DNA of 64,000 bases from contig NZ_FNVB01000004.1 in NCBI RefSeq assembly GCF_900108315.1, forward strand, positions 310,001 through 374,000, written 5' to 3'. The DNA is from Saccharopolyspora kobensis. Its GTDB lineage: Bacteria; Actinomycetota; Actinomycetes; Mycobacteriales; Pseudonocardiaceae. A model generated the notes under the pieces. The model was not told the DNA's origin. It saw only the letters and a list, made by a program, of their open reading frames with translations, and did no database searches. Shown in pieces: positions 56,092 through 64,000 of this stretch (the stretch's first letter is position 1; the number at the start of each line of letters is the position of its first letter). Both the position numbers and the translations under genes were made by a program.

Positions 56092-57075
56092 TCAGGTCGC
56101 GGTCGTCAGCATGGCATCACCTGTCCCGGTCCGGCCGAAGACCCGCAGCTTCGGTTCCTCTTCCGGCGCTTCGTCGGACACCACCAGATCGCTGCTCGCG
56201 CTGCCGGTCGACGAGGTGAGGTCCACCTCCGCGGCGGTGCCGCGGTGGATCGAGACCTGCAGCTCGCCGGAGCCGGTGATCAGCTCGACCTGGCCCTCGG
56301 TCGCGTCCGCGACGGTCAGGTCACCGCTGCCCGAGCGCGCCAGCACGTCGGCCGACACCGTGCCGAACCAGACGTTCCCGCTGCCGGTGGCCACCGACGA
56401 CGCCGCACCGAGCGAGCTGATCTCGATGTCGCCGCTGCCGCTGCGGGCGTGCACCCCGCCGGCCATCGTGCCGAGGCGGAGCTGGCCGGAACCGGACCGC
56501 ACGGTGGCCCGGTCGGCAGCCTGCTCGACCGACGTGGTGCCCGAACCGGACTGGATGTTGACCCGCCCGGCGGGCCCGGCGACGCGGACCTCGCCGGAGC
56601 TGGTGTGCACCCCGACCTCCGAGTCCAGCGGGGCGCGCACCTTCACCGCGAGCGGGACGTTCCGCAGCGGCGAGGTCGCCGGGGTCCGGATGGCGAGCCG
56701 GCTGCCGGTCAGGTCGATCCGGGTCTGGCGAACCGCTTCGGCGACCGGCTCCTGCGACCCGGGGAAACCGCCGCCGGTGCGGATGCCGGCATCGCCGAAC
56801 TGCTCGGTGACCCAGCTCAGCAGTCCGCTCAGCCCGCTGCGCCAGTCCGGTCCGGACGCCGCCGGATCGTGCCGGACCTCGACGTGGGTGACCGTCGTGT
56901 CCGCCAGCTCGACGGTGACCGGGCCGAGGCTGTTGCCGATGTCGATGCTGATCGGCCCGGCGGTGTCGAAGTCCTGGCTCCGCACCAGCTCGGCGAGCTT
57001 CTCCTCGGCGGCCGAGCGGTTCTCGTCATCCCGCGGCTCGTCCGGGTCGGGCGAGGGGATGTCGTTGTTCGTCAT
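56092..57075 (-). CDS. DUF4097-family beta-strand-repeat protein
   Basis: The 327-residue protein is cytoplasmic by sequence (no signal). The middle to C-terminal part repeats SGSG-type turns between short strands (TSSGEVRVAG, QSGSGTTSVEQ, RSGSGQLRLG, TGSGNVWFG), the DUF4097 solenoid. Function is unknown. It follows the RHH-type gene by 15 bases; the pairing is frequent in actinobacteria. The ATG at 57075 is used; a GTG at 57084 is possible. Confidence 0.8.
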   Translation of the reverse strand: MTNNDIPSPDPDEPRDDENRSAAEEKLAELVRSQDFDTAGPISIDIGNSLGPVTVELADTTVTHVEVRHDPAASGPDWRSGLSGLLSWVTEQFGDAGIRTGGGFPGSQEPVAEAVRQTRIDLTGSRLAIRTPATSPLRNVPLAVKVRAPLDSEVGVHTSSGEVRVAGPAGRVNIQSGSGTTSVEQAADRATVRSGSGQLRLGTMAGGVHARSGSGDIEISSLGAASSVATGSGNVWFGTVSADVLARSGSGDLTVADATEGQVELITGSGELQVSIHRGTAAEVDLTSSTGSASSDLVVSDEAPEEEPKLRVFGRTGTGDAMLTTAT

Positions 57076-57090
57076 CGTTCGCACCGCCCC

Positions 57091-57663
57091 TCAGCCCTCT
57101 ACCCAGCCGCGGATGCGCGAGCCGGGCTCGCCGCGCCAGTGGCCGCGCGGGCCGCCACCGGGCGGGCCCCACTGCCTGCCGCCGCGCCCGCGCCGCGGGT
57201 TGTCCCACGGCCCGCGCGGTCGTCCGGTGTGCAGCGCGCCTTGGACCGCCTGGGCGACCCAGGTGTTCAAGGACACGCCTTGGGTCGCGGCGGCCTGCTC
57301 GGCCTGCGACTTGATCTCTTCGAGCAACCGGAGCGTGATGCGGCTGATGTCACCGCTCTCACCGCTGGGCGGTGGCGGTGGCGGTGGTTCCTCCGTTTCC
57401 TCGTCGGCGGACGGTGCCTGGCCGGAGCCGCTGACCACCACCCGGACGTCGCGTCCGTCCAGCCGGATGTCGACGACCGGGCCGTCCAGCTGGGTCGTCA
57501 CCTCCGCTGCCAGGTCGGAGAGGGCGTTCATGATGGCCAGCCGGGCGGCGGGCTCGATCGCGCCGGACAGCACGGCCGCGGTCTGCCGGGTCTGGTCGTC
57601 CCCGGCGGAAGCGGCGGAGCCGAGGTCCGAGCGAAGCTGGTCGATGTAGGGGTTCAGATCCAT
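57091..57663 (-). CDS. HicB/RHH-type DNA-binding protein, partner of the DUF4097 gene
   Basis: The 190-residue protein has a proline run and then a ribbon-helix-helix stretch (DISRITLRLLEEIKSQAEQA with GVSLNTWVAQAVQGAL, about residues 104-145), with an Arg/Gly-rich tail. The N-terminal 95 residues are a helical or HicB-like region. It looks like a transcription regulator rather than a toxin partner, since no HicA-like toxin is adjacent. Four GGYGWCAY sites (57672, 57687, 57708 and 57718) upstream of the ATG fit autoregulation. Confidence 0.75.
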   Translation of the reverse strand: MDLNPYIDQLRSDLGSAASAGDDQTRQTAAVLSGAIEPAARLAIMNALSDLAAEVTTQLDGPVVDIRLDGRDVRVVVSGSGQAPSADEETEEPPPPPPPSGESGDISRITLRLLEEIKSQAEQAAATQGVSLNTWVAQAVQGALHTGRPRGPWDNPRRGRGGRQWGPPGGGPRGHWRGEPGSRIRGWVEG

Positions 57664-57739
57664 GACGCCATGGTGACATCGTCCGTGGCGTCACGCAATG
57701 ACTCGATGGTGTCATCCGGTGTCACGGGGCCTCGGCGAC

Positions 57740-57745
57740 TAGGCT
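57740..57745 (+). promoter_or_regulatory. Possible thyX -10 element
   Basis: TAGGCT lies 73 bases before the thyX GTG. No good -35 is visible. It overlaps no other signal, but the four GGYGWCAY sites end 15 bases upstream. Confidence 0.35.
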
Positions 57746-57818
57746 CGGGCGGCACCCGGAGTAGTCGCGTGCGGCGGTCGTCGACCGCCGAGCGGAGCAA
57801 GGAAGGGGTCCGCCCGCA

Positions 57819-58571
57819 GTGACCGAGATCGTGCGGCCGAAGGTCCAGCTCGTCGGCAAGACCGAGTTCCTCCCGCCGGAGGACGTGGCCTGGTCGACCG
57901 ACGCCGACGGCGGGCAGGCGCTGGCCGAGTTCGCCGGCCGGGCGTGCTACCAGTCCTGGGGCAAGCCGAACCCGGCCACCGCCACCAACGCCGGCTACCT
58001 GCGGCACATCCTGGAGGTCGGCCACCTGTCGGTGCTGGAGCACGGCTCGGTGTCGTTCTACCTCTCCGGCCTGTCCCGCTCGCTGACCCACGAGCTGATC
58101 CGCCACCGCCACTTCTCCTACTCGCAGCTCTCGCAGCGCTACGTCCCGGAGCACGACGCCGCGGTGGTCGAGCCGGAGGTCATCGCCAACGACCCGGAGC
58201 TGCACGAGAAGTTCGTCCGGGCGACCGAGGCCGGCGTGGCCGCCTACACCGAGCTGCTGGCCGCGCTGGAGGAGAAGTTCGCCGACGAGCCGAAGGCGAC
58301 GCTGCGGCGCAAGCAGGCCCGGCAGGCCGCCCGCGCGGTGCTGCCCAACGCCATCGAGACGCGCATCGTGGTCACCGGCAACTACCGGGCCTGGCGGCAC
58401 TTCATCGCGATGCGCGCCTCCGAGCACGCCGACGTCGAGATCCGCGCGCTGGCCGTCGAGTGCCTGCGGCAGCTGCAGAAGGCCGCGCCGAACGTGTTCA
58501 GCGACTTCGAGATCACCGCGCTGCGGGACGGCACCGAGGTCGCCTCCAGCCCGCTCGTGTCCGAGGGCTGA
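57819..58571 (+). CDS. thyX: Flavin-dependent thymidylate synthase ThyX
   Basis: The 250-residue protein has the ThyX motif [14 protein letters not shown] at about residues 95-108 (RHRxxSxxxxSxR form). It makes dTMP from dUMP using FAD and methylenetetrahydrofolate, an alternative to ThyA. GGAAGGGG lies about 13 bases before the GTG at 57819. Its position upstream of dapA and RNase J is the same as in mycobacteria. Confidence 0.97.
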   Translation: MTEIVRPKVQLVGKTEFLPPEDVAWSTDADGGQALAEFAGRACYQSWGKPNPATATNAGYLRHILEVGHLSVLEHGSVSFYLSGLSRSLTHELIRHRHFSYSQLSQRYVPEHDAAVVEPEVIANDPELHEKFVRATEAGVAAYTELLAALEEKFADEPKATLRRKQARQAARAVLPNAIETRIVVTGNYRAWRHFIAMRASEHADVEIRALAVECLRQLQKAAPNVFSDFEITALRDGTEVASSPLVSEG

Positions 58572-58769
58572 CTCCCGCACCAGTGGGCTCGGCGAGGAAG
58601 AACGGCTGCGCGCGCGGGTGAGCGTCGTGAGCCGGATCTCGGGTTCGATGGGAACTTCTCCCGATTCGGCGCAGTCCAAGTGAGCACGTCGTTCATCTGA
58701 TTGGATGAACGCCGAGGTGCAGGTCATTGCGCTTCGTGGTCGCACTTGAGTACGGGTGGAGGCATCGCC

Positions 58770-60212
58770 GTGGTGGAGCAGGTCGGGTCGGGTGCGCAGA
58801 CCAGGCTGATCGGCGGTCGGTACCAGGTCATCCAGGAGCTCGGCCGCGGCGGCATGGGCATCGTCTGGCGGGCCTGGGACCAGGTGATCGGCCGCGAGGT
58901 CGCGATCAAGGAGCTGCACCTGCCCGACGGGGTGCCCCCGGCCGAGCGGCAGGTCTACGAGGAGCGGGTGCTCCGCGAGGCGCGCACGGCCGGCCGGCTC
59001 AACGATCCCGCGGTGGTCACCGTGCACGACGTGCTCGCCGAGGCGGGCACCACCTACATCGTGATGGAGCTGGTGCAGGCGGTCACGCTCAACCAGTACG
59101 TCGCCCAGCACGGACCGCTGCGCCCCGAGCAAGCCGCCGACCTGGCCCGCCAGGTGGTCTCCGCGCTGGAGAGCGCGCACGCGGCGGGCATCGTGCACCG
59201 CGACGTCAAGCCCAGCAACATCATGGTCGCCGACGGCCGCGTCAAGCTCGCCGACTTCGGCATCGCCCAGACCCTCGACGACCCGCGGCTGACCACCAGC
59301 GGCGCGATCATCGGCTCGCCGTCGTTCATGGCGCCGGAGCGGCTGCAGGGCGCGGACGCGAGTCCGGCCAGCGACCTGTGGTCCCTGGGCGCGACGCTGT
59401 TCTTCGCCGTCGAGGGCTGGATGCCCTTCGAGCGCCAGACCACGGCGGCCACCCTGAACGCGGTGCTGAACGAACCGCCGCAGCTCTCCCGCCCGCACGG
59501 CGTCGTCGGCTCGGTGATCACCGGCCTGCTGATCAACGACCCGCGTGCGCGGTTCACCGGCCCCCAGGTCAGGGCGCTGCTGGACAGCGTGCCCGCCAAC
59601 GGCGCGCCCGAGAGCACCAGGCCGGGAACCCGCGTCGCGTCGGTGTCGCAGTCGAAGGGCAGGCTGCGGCCGTGGCTGATCGCCAGCGGCGTCACCGCGC
59701 TGGTGCTGTTCGCGGCCGGGCTGCTGGTCGGGCGGTTCGCGCTGGTCGGCAACAGCGACCCGATCGCGATGGAGCCGACGCTGACCTACGGCAAGGGCGG
59801 CGACATCGAGATGATCAGCCTCGACGACGAGAAGTGCGGCGTCGGCAAGATCGCGGCCCAGGCCCAGCTCACCGAGGGCGTGTCGTGCTCGGAACCGCAC
59901 GACTTCGAGCTGGTCACCGAGTCCACGCCGTTCAGCTCCAGCGACGACGACCTGCGCTACCCGGGCGAGGAAGCGCTGGCCCGCTACGGCGAGGGCTACT
60001 GCTCGATCTACTTCGACTCGGACAAGATCCTCGCGCCGGGCAAGCAGACCGCGCTGCGCTTCGTGGCGCTGATCCCGTCCGAGCAGACCTGGACGGACCT
60101 GGCCGACAGCAGCGCGTCCAGCAGCAGCGGCCCGAGCCCGGCCGACCAGTCCGTCTACTGCGCGGTGTTCAGCGCCAACGGCGACAAGCTGCAGACCTCC
60201 GTCACCCGATGA
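58770..60212 (+). CDS. Transmembrane Ser/Thr protein kinase
   Basis: The 480-residue protein has a PknB-like kinase domain: LGRGGMGIVWRAWD, AIKEL (lysine), HRDVKPSNIM (catalytic Asp), DFGIAQTL and SPSFMAPERL. One membrane span (about residues 310-332, LIASGVTALVLFAAGLLVGR) separates it from an external domain with four Cys. The external domain has no PASTA repeats and is unrecognised. The GTG at 58770 follows GTGGAGG; a GTG one codon later is possible. It stands between thyX and dapA. Confidence 0.93.
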   Translation: MVEQVGSGAQTRLIGGRYQVIQELGRGGMGIVWRAWDQVIGREVAIKELHLPDGVPPAERQVYEERVLREARTAGRLNDPAVVTVHDVLAEAGTTYIVMELVQAVTLNQYVAQHGPLRPEQAADLARQVVSALESAHAAGIVHRDVKPSNIMVADGRVKLADFGIAQTLDDPRLTTSGAIIGSPSFMAPERLQGADASPASDLWSLGATLFFAVEGWMPFERQTTAATLNAVLNEPPQLSRPHGVVGSVITGLLINDPRARFTGPQVRALLDSVPANGAPESTRPGTRVASVSQSKGRLRPWLIASGVTALVLFAAGLLVGRFALVGNSDPIAMEPTLTYGKGGDIEMISLDDEKCGVGKIAAQAQLTEGVSCSEPHDFELVTESTPFSSSDDDLRYPGEEALARYGEGYCSIYFDSDKILAPGKQTALRFVALIPSEQTWTDLADSSASSSSGPSPADQSVYCAVFSANGDKLQTSVTR

Positions 60213-60236
60213 TCGAAAGCCCGCGGCGGCAGGCAC

Positions 60237-60242
60237 TAAGGT
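60237..60242 (+). promoter_or_regulatory. -10 element of a leaderless promoter for the TIGR03085 gene
   Basis: TAAGGT is 6 bases before the ATG at 60249, with no SD, consistent with leaderless initiation. Confidence 0.4.
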
Positions 60243-60248
60243 GGGCAC

Positions 60249-60875
60249 ATGGGTGTGGCCAGCGATGAACGTCAGCAGTTGTGCGATCTCCTCGAGCAGC
60301 TCGGCCCGGACGCGCCGACGCTGTGCGAGGGGTGGACGACGCGGGACCTCGCCGTGCACCTGGTGGTGCGCGAGCGCCGTCCGGACGCGCTGGCCGGAAA
60401 GCTGCTGAAGTCGCTGGCCGAGCGCAGCGGGCGGATCGAGGACGAGCTGCGCGCGCTGCCGTGGCCCGAGCTGGTCGACCGGGTGCGGCAGGGGCCGCCG
60501 AAGTGGAACCCGATGGGCCTGGCGGGCGTGGACGAGGCCGTCAACGCCGCTGAGTTCTACGTGCACCACGAGGACGTCCGGCGCGCCCAGCCGGACTGGC
60601 AGCCGCGGCCGTCGGACCCGGCCCGCGAGGACGCGCTGTGGAAGTCGTTGAGCCGGGTGGCGCGCGTGTTCTACGGGCGCAGCCCGGTGGGCGTGGTGCT
60701 GCGCCGCCCGGACGGCACCGAGATCGCGGCCAAGAGCGGGCCGCGCACGGTCCGGATCAGCGGCGAGCCGAGCGAGCTGCTCCTGCACGCGTTCAGCCGA
60801 CGTGCTGCGAAGGTCACGTTCGACGGCAACGAGGCGGATGTGCTCGCAGTCGAGGACCTGCGCCGCTCGTTCTGA
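60249..60875 (+). CDS. TIGR03085-type DinB/mycothiol-isomerase-like metal-binding protein
   Basis: The 208-residue protein has the N-terminal mycothiol maleylpyruvate isomerase-like pattern (LCEGWTTRDLAVHLVVRERR, about 26-45) and AEFYVHHEDVRRAQP (about 98-113), with three conserved His. The family is the DinB superfamily and is found in mycothiol-making actinobacteria. The enzyme activity is unproven. Confidence 0.85.
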   Translation: MGVASDERQQLCDLLEQLGPDAPTLCEGWTTRDLAVHLVVRERRPDALAGKLLKSLAERSGRIEDELRALPWPELVDRVRQGPPKWNPMGLAGVDEAVNAAEFYVHHEDVRRAQPDWQPRPSDPAREDALWKSLSRVARVFYGRSPVGVVLRRPDGTEIAAKSGPRTVRISGEPSELLLHAFSRRAAKVTFDGNEADVLAVEDLRRSF

Positions 60876-61010
60876 CCCGAGCGCCGGAAACTCCGCAGCA
60901 ACAGGCCTGCTCAGCCGGAAGATGCACGGCTGGGAACGGGTGCGGGACTCGGGGTTTCCGGAATGTTCGGTGACCCCGGTCCGGGCGCTCTGAACAGGGA
61001 AGTCACCAGG

Positions 61011-61016
61011 TAGCGT
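61011..61016 (+). promoter_or_regulatory. -10 element of a leaderless dapA promoter
   Basis: TAGCGT is followed by 7 bases and the ATG of dapA; no SD is present. This matches leaderless initiation. Confidence 0.5.
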
Positions 61017-61023
61017 CAGGGCC

Positions 61024-61956
61024 ATGACCGCCTGCCCCACTGCGATTCCGGGCCGCCCGTTCGGCCGCGTCCTGACCGCGATGGTCACGCCGTTCGACGA
61101 GGACGGGAAGCTCGACCTCAAACTCGCCCAGGAACTGGCGACGTACCTGGTGGACAGCGTCGGCAACGACGGGTTGGTCGTCAACGGCACCACCGGTGAG
61201 AGCCCCACGACCAGCGACCACGAGAAGGCGCAGCTGCTGCGCGCCGTGGTCGAGGCGGTGGGGGACCGCGCGACCGTCGTGGCCGGTGCGGGCACCAACA
61301 ACACCGAGCACTCCGTCGAGCTGGCCCGCGCCGCGGAGCACGCCGGTGCGCACGGCCTGCTGGTGGTCACGCCGTACTACTCCCGGCCGCCGCAGGAGGG
61401 CCTGTTCCAGCACTTCTGGACGGTCGCCGACGCCACCGAGCTGCCCGTGATGCTCTACGACATCCCGCCGCGCTCGGTCGTGCCGATCCAGGTCGACACC
61501 CTCAAGCGGCTCGCCGAGCACCCGCGGATCAAGGCGGTCAAGGACTCCAAGCACGACCTGCTGGCGGGCAGCGAGGTCCTGGCCTCCACCGACCTCGCGT
61601 ACTACTCCGGCGAGGACCCGCTGAACCTGCCGTGGCTGTCGGTCGGCGCGGTCGGTTTCGTCAGCGTGATCGGGCACGTCGTGGGCGACCGGCTGCGCTC
61701 GATGCTGGACGCCTACGAGGCCGGTGACATCAACGGCGCCCGGGAGATCCACAACGGACTGCTGCCGGTGTACCGGTCGATGAACTTCGTCGGCGGCGTC
61801 ATCTTCTCGAAGACCGCGCTGCGGCTGTGCGGCTACGAGACGGGGCAGCCGCGGCTGCCGCTGCCGGCCGCTACCGAGGAGCAGGTGCGATTGATCACCA
61901 GCGACCTGTGGGATGCTGGCCTGGTATTGGTCAATCCGGACGCCGCACAGAGGTGA
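61024..61956 (+). CDS. dapA: 4-hydroxy-tetrahydrodipicolinate synthase
   Basis: The 310-residue TIM-barrel protein has GTTGESPTTSDHEK, YDIPPRS (Tyr) and IKAVKDSK with the Schiff-base lysine at about residue 173. It condenses pyruvate with aspartate semialdehyde, giving the substrate of DapB (44480). RNase J follows 7 bases after the stop, so they are probably co-transcribed, as in mycobacteria. Confidence 0.97.
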   Translation: MTACPTAIPGRPFGRVLTAMVTPFDEDGKLDLKLAQELATYLVDSVGNDGLVVNGTTGESPTTSDHEKAQLLRAVVEAVGDRATVVAGAGTNNTEHSVELARAAEHAGAHGLLVVTPYYSRPPQEGLFQHFWTVADATELPVMLYDIPPRSVVPIQVDTLKRLAEHPRIKAVKDSKHDLLAGSEVLASTDLAYYSGEDPLNLPWLSVGAVGFVSVIGHVVGDRLRSMLDAYEAGDINGAREIHNGLLPVYRSMNFVGGVIFSKTALRLCGYETGQPRLPLPAATEEQVRLITSDLWDAGLVLVNPDAAQR

Positions 61957-61963
61957 ACCAGCG

Positions 61964-63688
61964 TTGAGCGCAAAGGCGACAGCCACCGAGTACCACCCGG
62001 TGACGCCGATTTCTTCGGCTCCACCATCCCCGTTGGCCGAGGGTGGGCTGCGAGTCGTTGCGCTCGGCGGCATCGGCGAGGTCGGCCGCAACATGACCGT
62101 CTTCGAGTACGGCGGCCGGCTGCTGATCGTCGACTGCGGCGTGCTGTTCCCCGAGGACGACGCACCCGGCGTGGACCTGATCCTGCCGGACTTCGGGGCG
62201 ATCGAGAACCGGCTCGAGGACATCGACGCGCTGGTGCTCACGCACGGCCACGAGGACCACATCGGCGCGGTGCCGTTCTTGCTGCGGCTGCGCCCGGACC
62301 TGCCGGTGGTGGGCTCGAAGTTCACTCTCGCGCTGCTGGCGGCGAAGTGCCGCGAGCACCGGCTGAGCCCGGTGCTGGTGGAGGTCGCCGAGGGCCAGCG
62401 CAGCCAGCACGGCTCCTTCGACCTGGAGTTCTTCGCGGTCAACCACTCCATCCCGGACGCGCTCGCGGTGGCCATCCGCACGCCGGCCGGGGTGGCGCTG
62501 CACACCGGTGACATCAAGCTGGACCAGCTGCCGCTGGACGGCCGGCTGACCGACCTGGCCGGGTTCTCCCGGCTCGGCGACGAGGGCGTGGACCTGTTCC
62601 TGGTCGACTCCACGAACGCCGAGGTGCCCGGGTTCGTCACGCCGGAGCGCGAGATCGGGCCGGTGCTGGACCGGGTGATCGGCAAGGCCACCCAGCGGGT
62701 GATCGTGGCCTGCTTCGCCAGCCACGTGCACCGCGTGCAGCAGGTGCTGGACGTCGCCGAGGCGCACGGCCGCAAGGTCTGCTTCGTCGGGCGCTCGATG
62801 GTCCGCAACATGGGCATCGCGGCGGACCTGGGCATGCTGAACGTGCCGGACGGCCTGCTGGTCGACCTATCTGATGCGCTGGAGATGCCCGAGCACGAGG
62901 TCGCGTTCGTCTCGACCGGTTCGCAGGGCGAGCCGCTGTCCGCGCTGTCCCGCATGGCGCGCGGGGAGCACAAGCAGATCAGCATCCGCGCCGGTGACAC
63001 GGTGGTGCTGGCCAGCTCGCTGATCCCCGGCAACGAGACCGCGGTGTTCGGCGTGGTCAACGGCCTGGTGCGGTTGGGCGCACAGGTGGTGCACCAGGGA
63101 CACGCGAAGGTGCACGTTTCCGGGCACGCCTCGGCCGGTGAGCTGCTGTACCTCTACAACGCGGTGCGGCCGAGCAACGTGATGCCGGTGCACGGCGAGT
63201 GGCGCCACCTGCGGGCGAACGCCGAGCTCGCCCGGCTGACCGGCGTGCCCGCGGACCGCGTGGTGATCGCCGAGGACGGTGTCGTGGTCGACCTGCTCGA
63301 CGGGATCGCCAGCATCGCCGGGCGGGTGGAGGTCGGGCACGTCTACGTCGACGGGCTGTCCGTCGGCGACGTGGGCGAGTCGACGCTGTCCGACCGCCTG
63401 GTGCTGGGCGAGGGCGGGTTCATCGCGATCACGGTCGCGGTGGAGGCCGCGACGGGCCGCGCGGTGTCGTCGCCGACGATCTCCGGCCGGGGCTTCTCCG
63501 ACGACCCGAAGGCGCTGGACGACGTGGTGCCGCTGGTGGAGATGGAGCTGGCCCGCACCGAGGCGGAGGGCATCACCGACACCCACCGGATCGCGCAGGC
63601 GGTGCGCCGGGTGGTCGGCCGCTGGGTGGCGGAGAAGTACCGCCGCCGCCCGATGATCGTGCCGAACGTCCTCCCGGTCGGCGCCTGA
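61964..63688 (+). CDS. rnj: Ribonuclease J
   Basis: The 574-residue metallo-beta-lactamase/beta-CASP protein has LTHGHEDHIGAV (HxHxDH), HTGDIKLDQ, and the beta-CASP/C-terminal motifs VSTGSQGEPLSALSRMARGE and VHVSGHASAGELL. It has 5' exonuclease and endonuclease activities on RNA. The TTG at 61964 (MSAKATATEYHP) has AGAGGTGA about 7 bases upstream. It is a single RNase J; no paralogue is in the window. Confidence 0.95.
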   Translation: MSAKATATEYHPVTPISSAPPSPLAEGGLRVVALGGIGEVGRNMTVFEYGGRLLIVDCGVLFPEDDAPGVDLILPDFGAIENRLEDIDALVLTHGHEDHIGAVPFLLRLRPDLPVVGSKFTLALLAAKCREHRLSPVLVEVAEGQRSQHGSFDLEFFAVNHSIPDALAVAIRTPAGVALHTGDIKLDQLPLDGRLTDLAGFSRLGDEGVDLFLVDSTNAEVPGFVTPEREIGPVLDRVIGKATQRVIVACFASHVHRVQQVLDVAEAHGRKVCFVGRSMVRNMGIAADLGMLNVPDGLLVDLSDALEMPEHEVAFVSTGSQGEPLSALSRMARGEHKQISIRAGDTVVLASSLIPGNETAVFGVVNGLVRLGAQVVHQGHAKVHVSGHASAGELLYLYNAVRPSNVMPVHGEWRHLRANAELARLTGVPADRVVIAEDGVVVDLLDGIASIAGRVEVGHVYVDGLSVGDVGESTLSDRLVLGEGGFIAITVAVEAATGRAVSSPTISGRGFSDDPKALDDVVPLVEMELARTEAEGITDTHRIAQAVRRVVGRWVAEKYRRRPMIVPNVLPVGA

Positions 63689-63916
63689 TTCGCTCACCCG
63701 TCCGAGGGGTGATTTCGGTTCGTTGATCCCAATTCTCCGATTACTCCGCGTTGTGTGGATCGCCACCGGGTGGTCTGCGATCCACTTTGGAGGGACACGA
63801 CAGGCCGCGGTGGAGATCGGCTGCCAGGGTGGATGACGCCGGTGCGGGAGGTACCCACCCCGACGTGGGACCAGCGGACCGGCGGAACCACCAAATCGGA
63901 GGATTGGGGTCTTCAG

Positions 63917-64000
63917 GTGCGTACTTCGACTCGGCTTCTCGGTGCTGCGGCCGCAACGGCTGCCCTGCTGGCGATCGGTTCCCCGGCCTTCGCCGACAGC
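63917..64000 (+). CDS. Start of a secreted protein (truncated at the window edge)
   Basis: From the GTG at 63917 the first 28 codons encode a Sec-type signal peptide, MRTSTRLLGAAAATAALL and then PAFADS, with a likely cleavage after AFA. GGAGG at 63899-63903 and GGGG closer by are upstream. The mature protein lies outside the window and cannot be identified. Confidence 0.6.
   Translation, partial: MRTSTRLLGAAAATAALLAIGSPAFADS

Noticed and set aside
57091..57663. HicAB toxin-antitoxin locus
   Set aside because: No HicA-like small toxin is adjacent; the neighbour is a DUF4097 protein, so a regulator-effector pair is more likely.

Overview
The window is strongly GC-rich chromosomal DNA with many GTG/TTG starts, leaderless genes and F420-, mycothiol- and B12-related enzymes. 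The gene order proS / DUF4439 pair / rimP-nusA-ylxR-infB / rbfA / DHH phosphoesterase / dinF / truB / ribF / rpsO / pnp / M16 peptidase / dapB / thyX / dapA / RNase J matches the core block known from Mycobacterium and relatives. This indicates an actinobacterium. A member of the Pseudonocardiales (Saccharopolyspora-like) is my best guess, but the genus is not proven here.

Region 1 (1-9515) is a corrin-ring biosynthesis cluster: cobN behind a cobalamin riboswitch, with cobG-cobH-cobIJ diverging from it, then cobK, cbiD, and cobM-cobL on the other strand. The enzymes are those of the oxygen-dependent pathway (CobG, CobN), except that the C1-methylation step is represented by CbiD, the anaerobic-type enzyme.

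Region 2 (9744-16752) is accessory or housekeeping: an F420/flavin-type oxidoreductase, a DEAD-box helicase, a RIO kinase, YaaA, a DUF559 nuclease-like protein, a P450 and a VOC protein. Region 3 (16874-45707) is the conserved translation/RNA block, interrupted by small transport and regulatory genes. Region 4 (45708-47404) is a divergent TetR/NmrA-type reductase pair ending in a strong terminator.

Region 5 (47460-52022) is the most unusual coding region. A consensus promoter drives a leaderless cysteine-containing leader peptide. It is followed by a secreted SBP56-like beta-propeller, a polytopic membrane protein with a large external domain, and two tiny secreted peptides with strong ribosome binding sites. 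Region 6 (52127-64000) holds stress and DNA-repair genes, an RHH-type regulator with a DUF4097 partner, thyX, a Ser/Thr kinase, dapA, RNase J and the start of a secreted protein.

Scattered between the genes is a family of AT-rich structured repeats. Each module is exactly 44 bp (two 18-bp inverted arms around an 8-bp loop). Two modules flank a GC-rich hairpin to make a composite element that is exactly 139 bp in two copies, 129 bp in a third and about 106 bp in a decayed copy; one module stands alone. Two of the loci bracket the DUF559 gene, and the lone module encodes that protein's C-terminus. I regard this family, and the leader-peptide/SBP56 cassette, as the best candidates for undescribed biology here.
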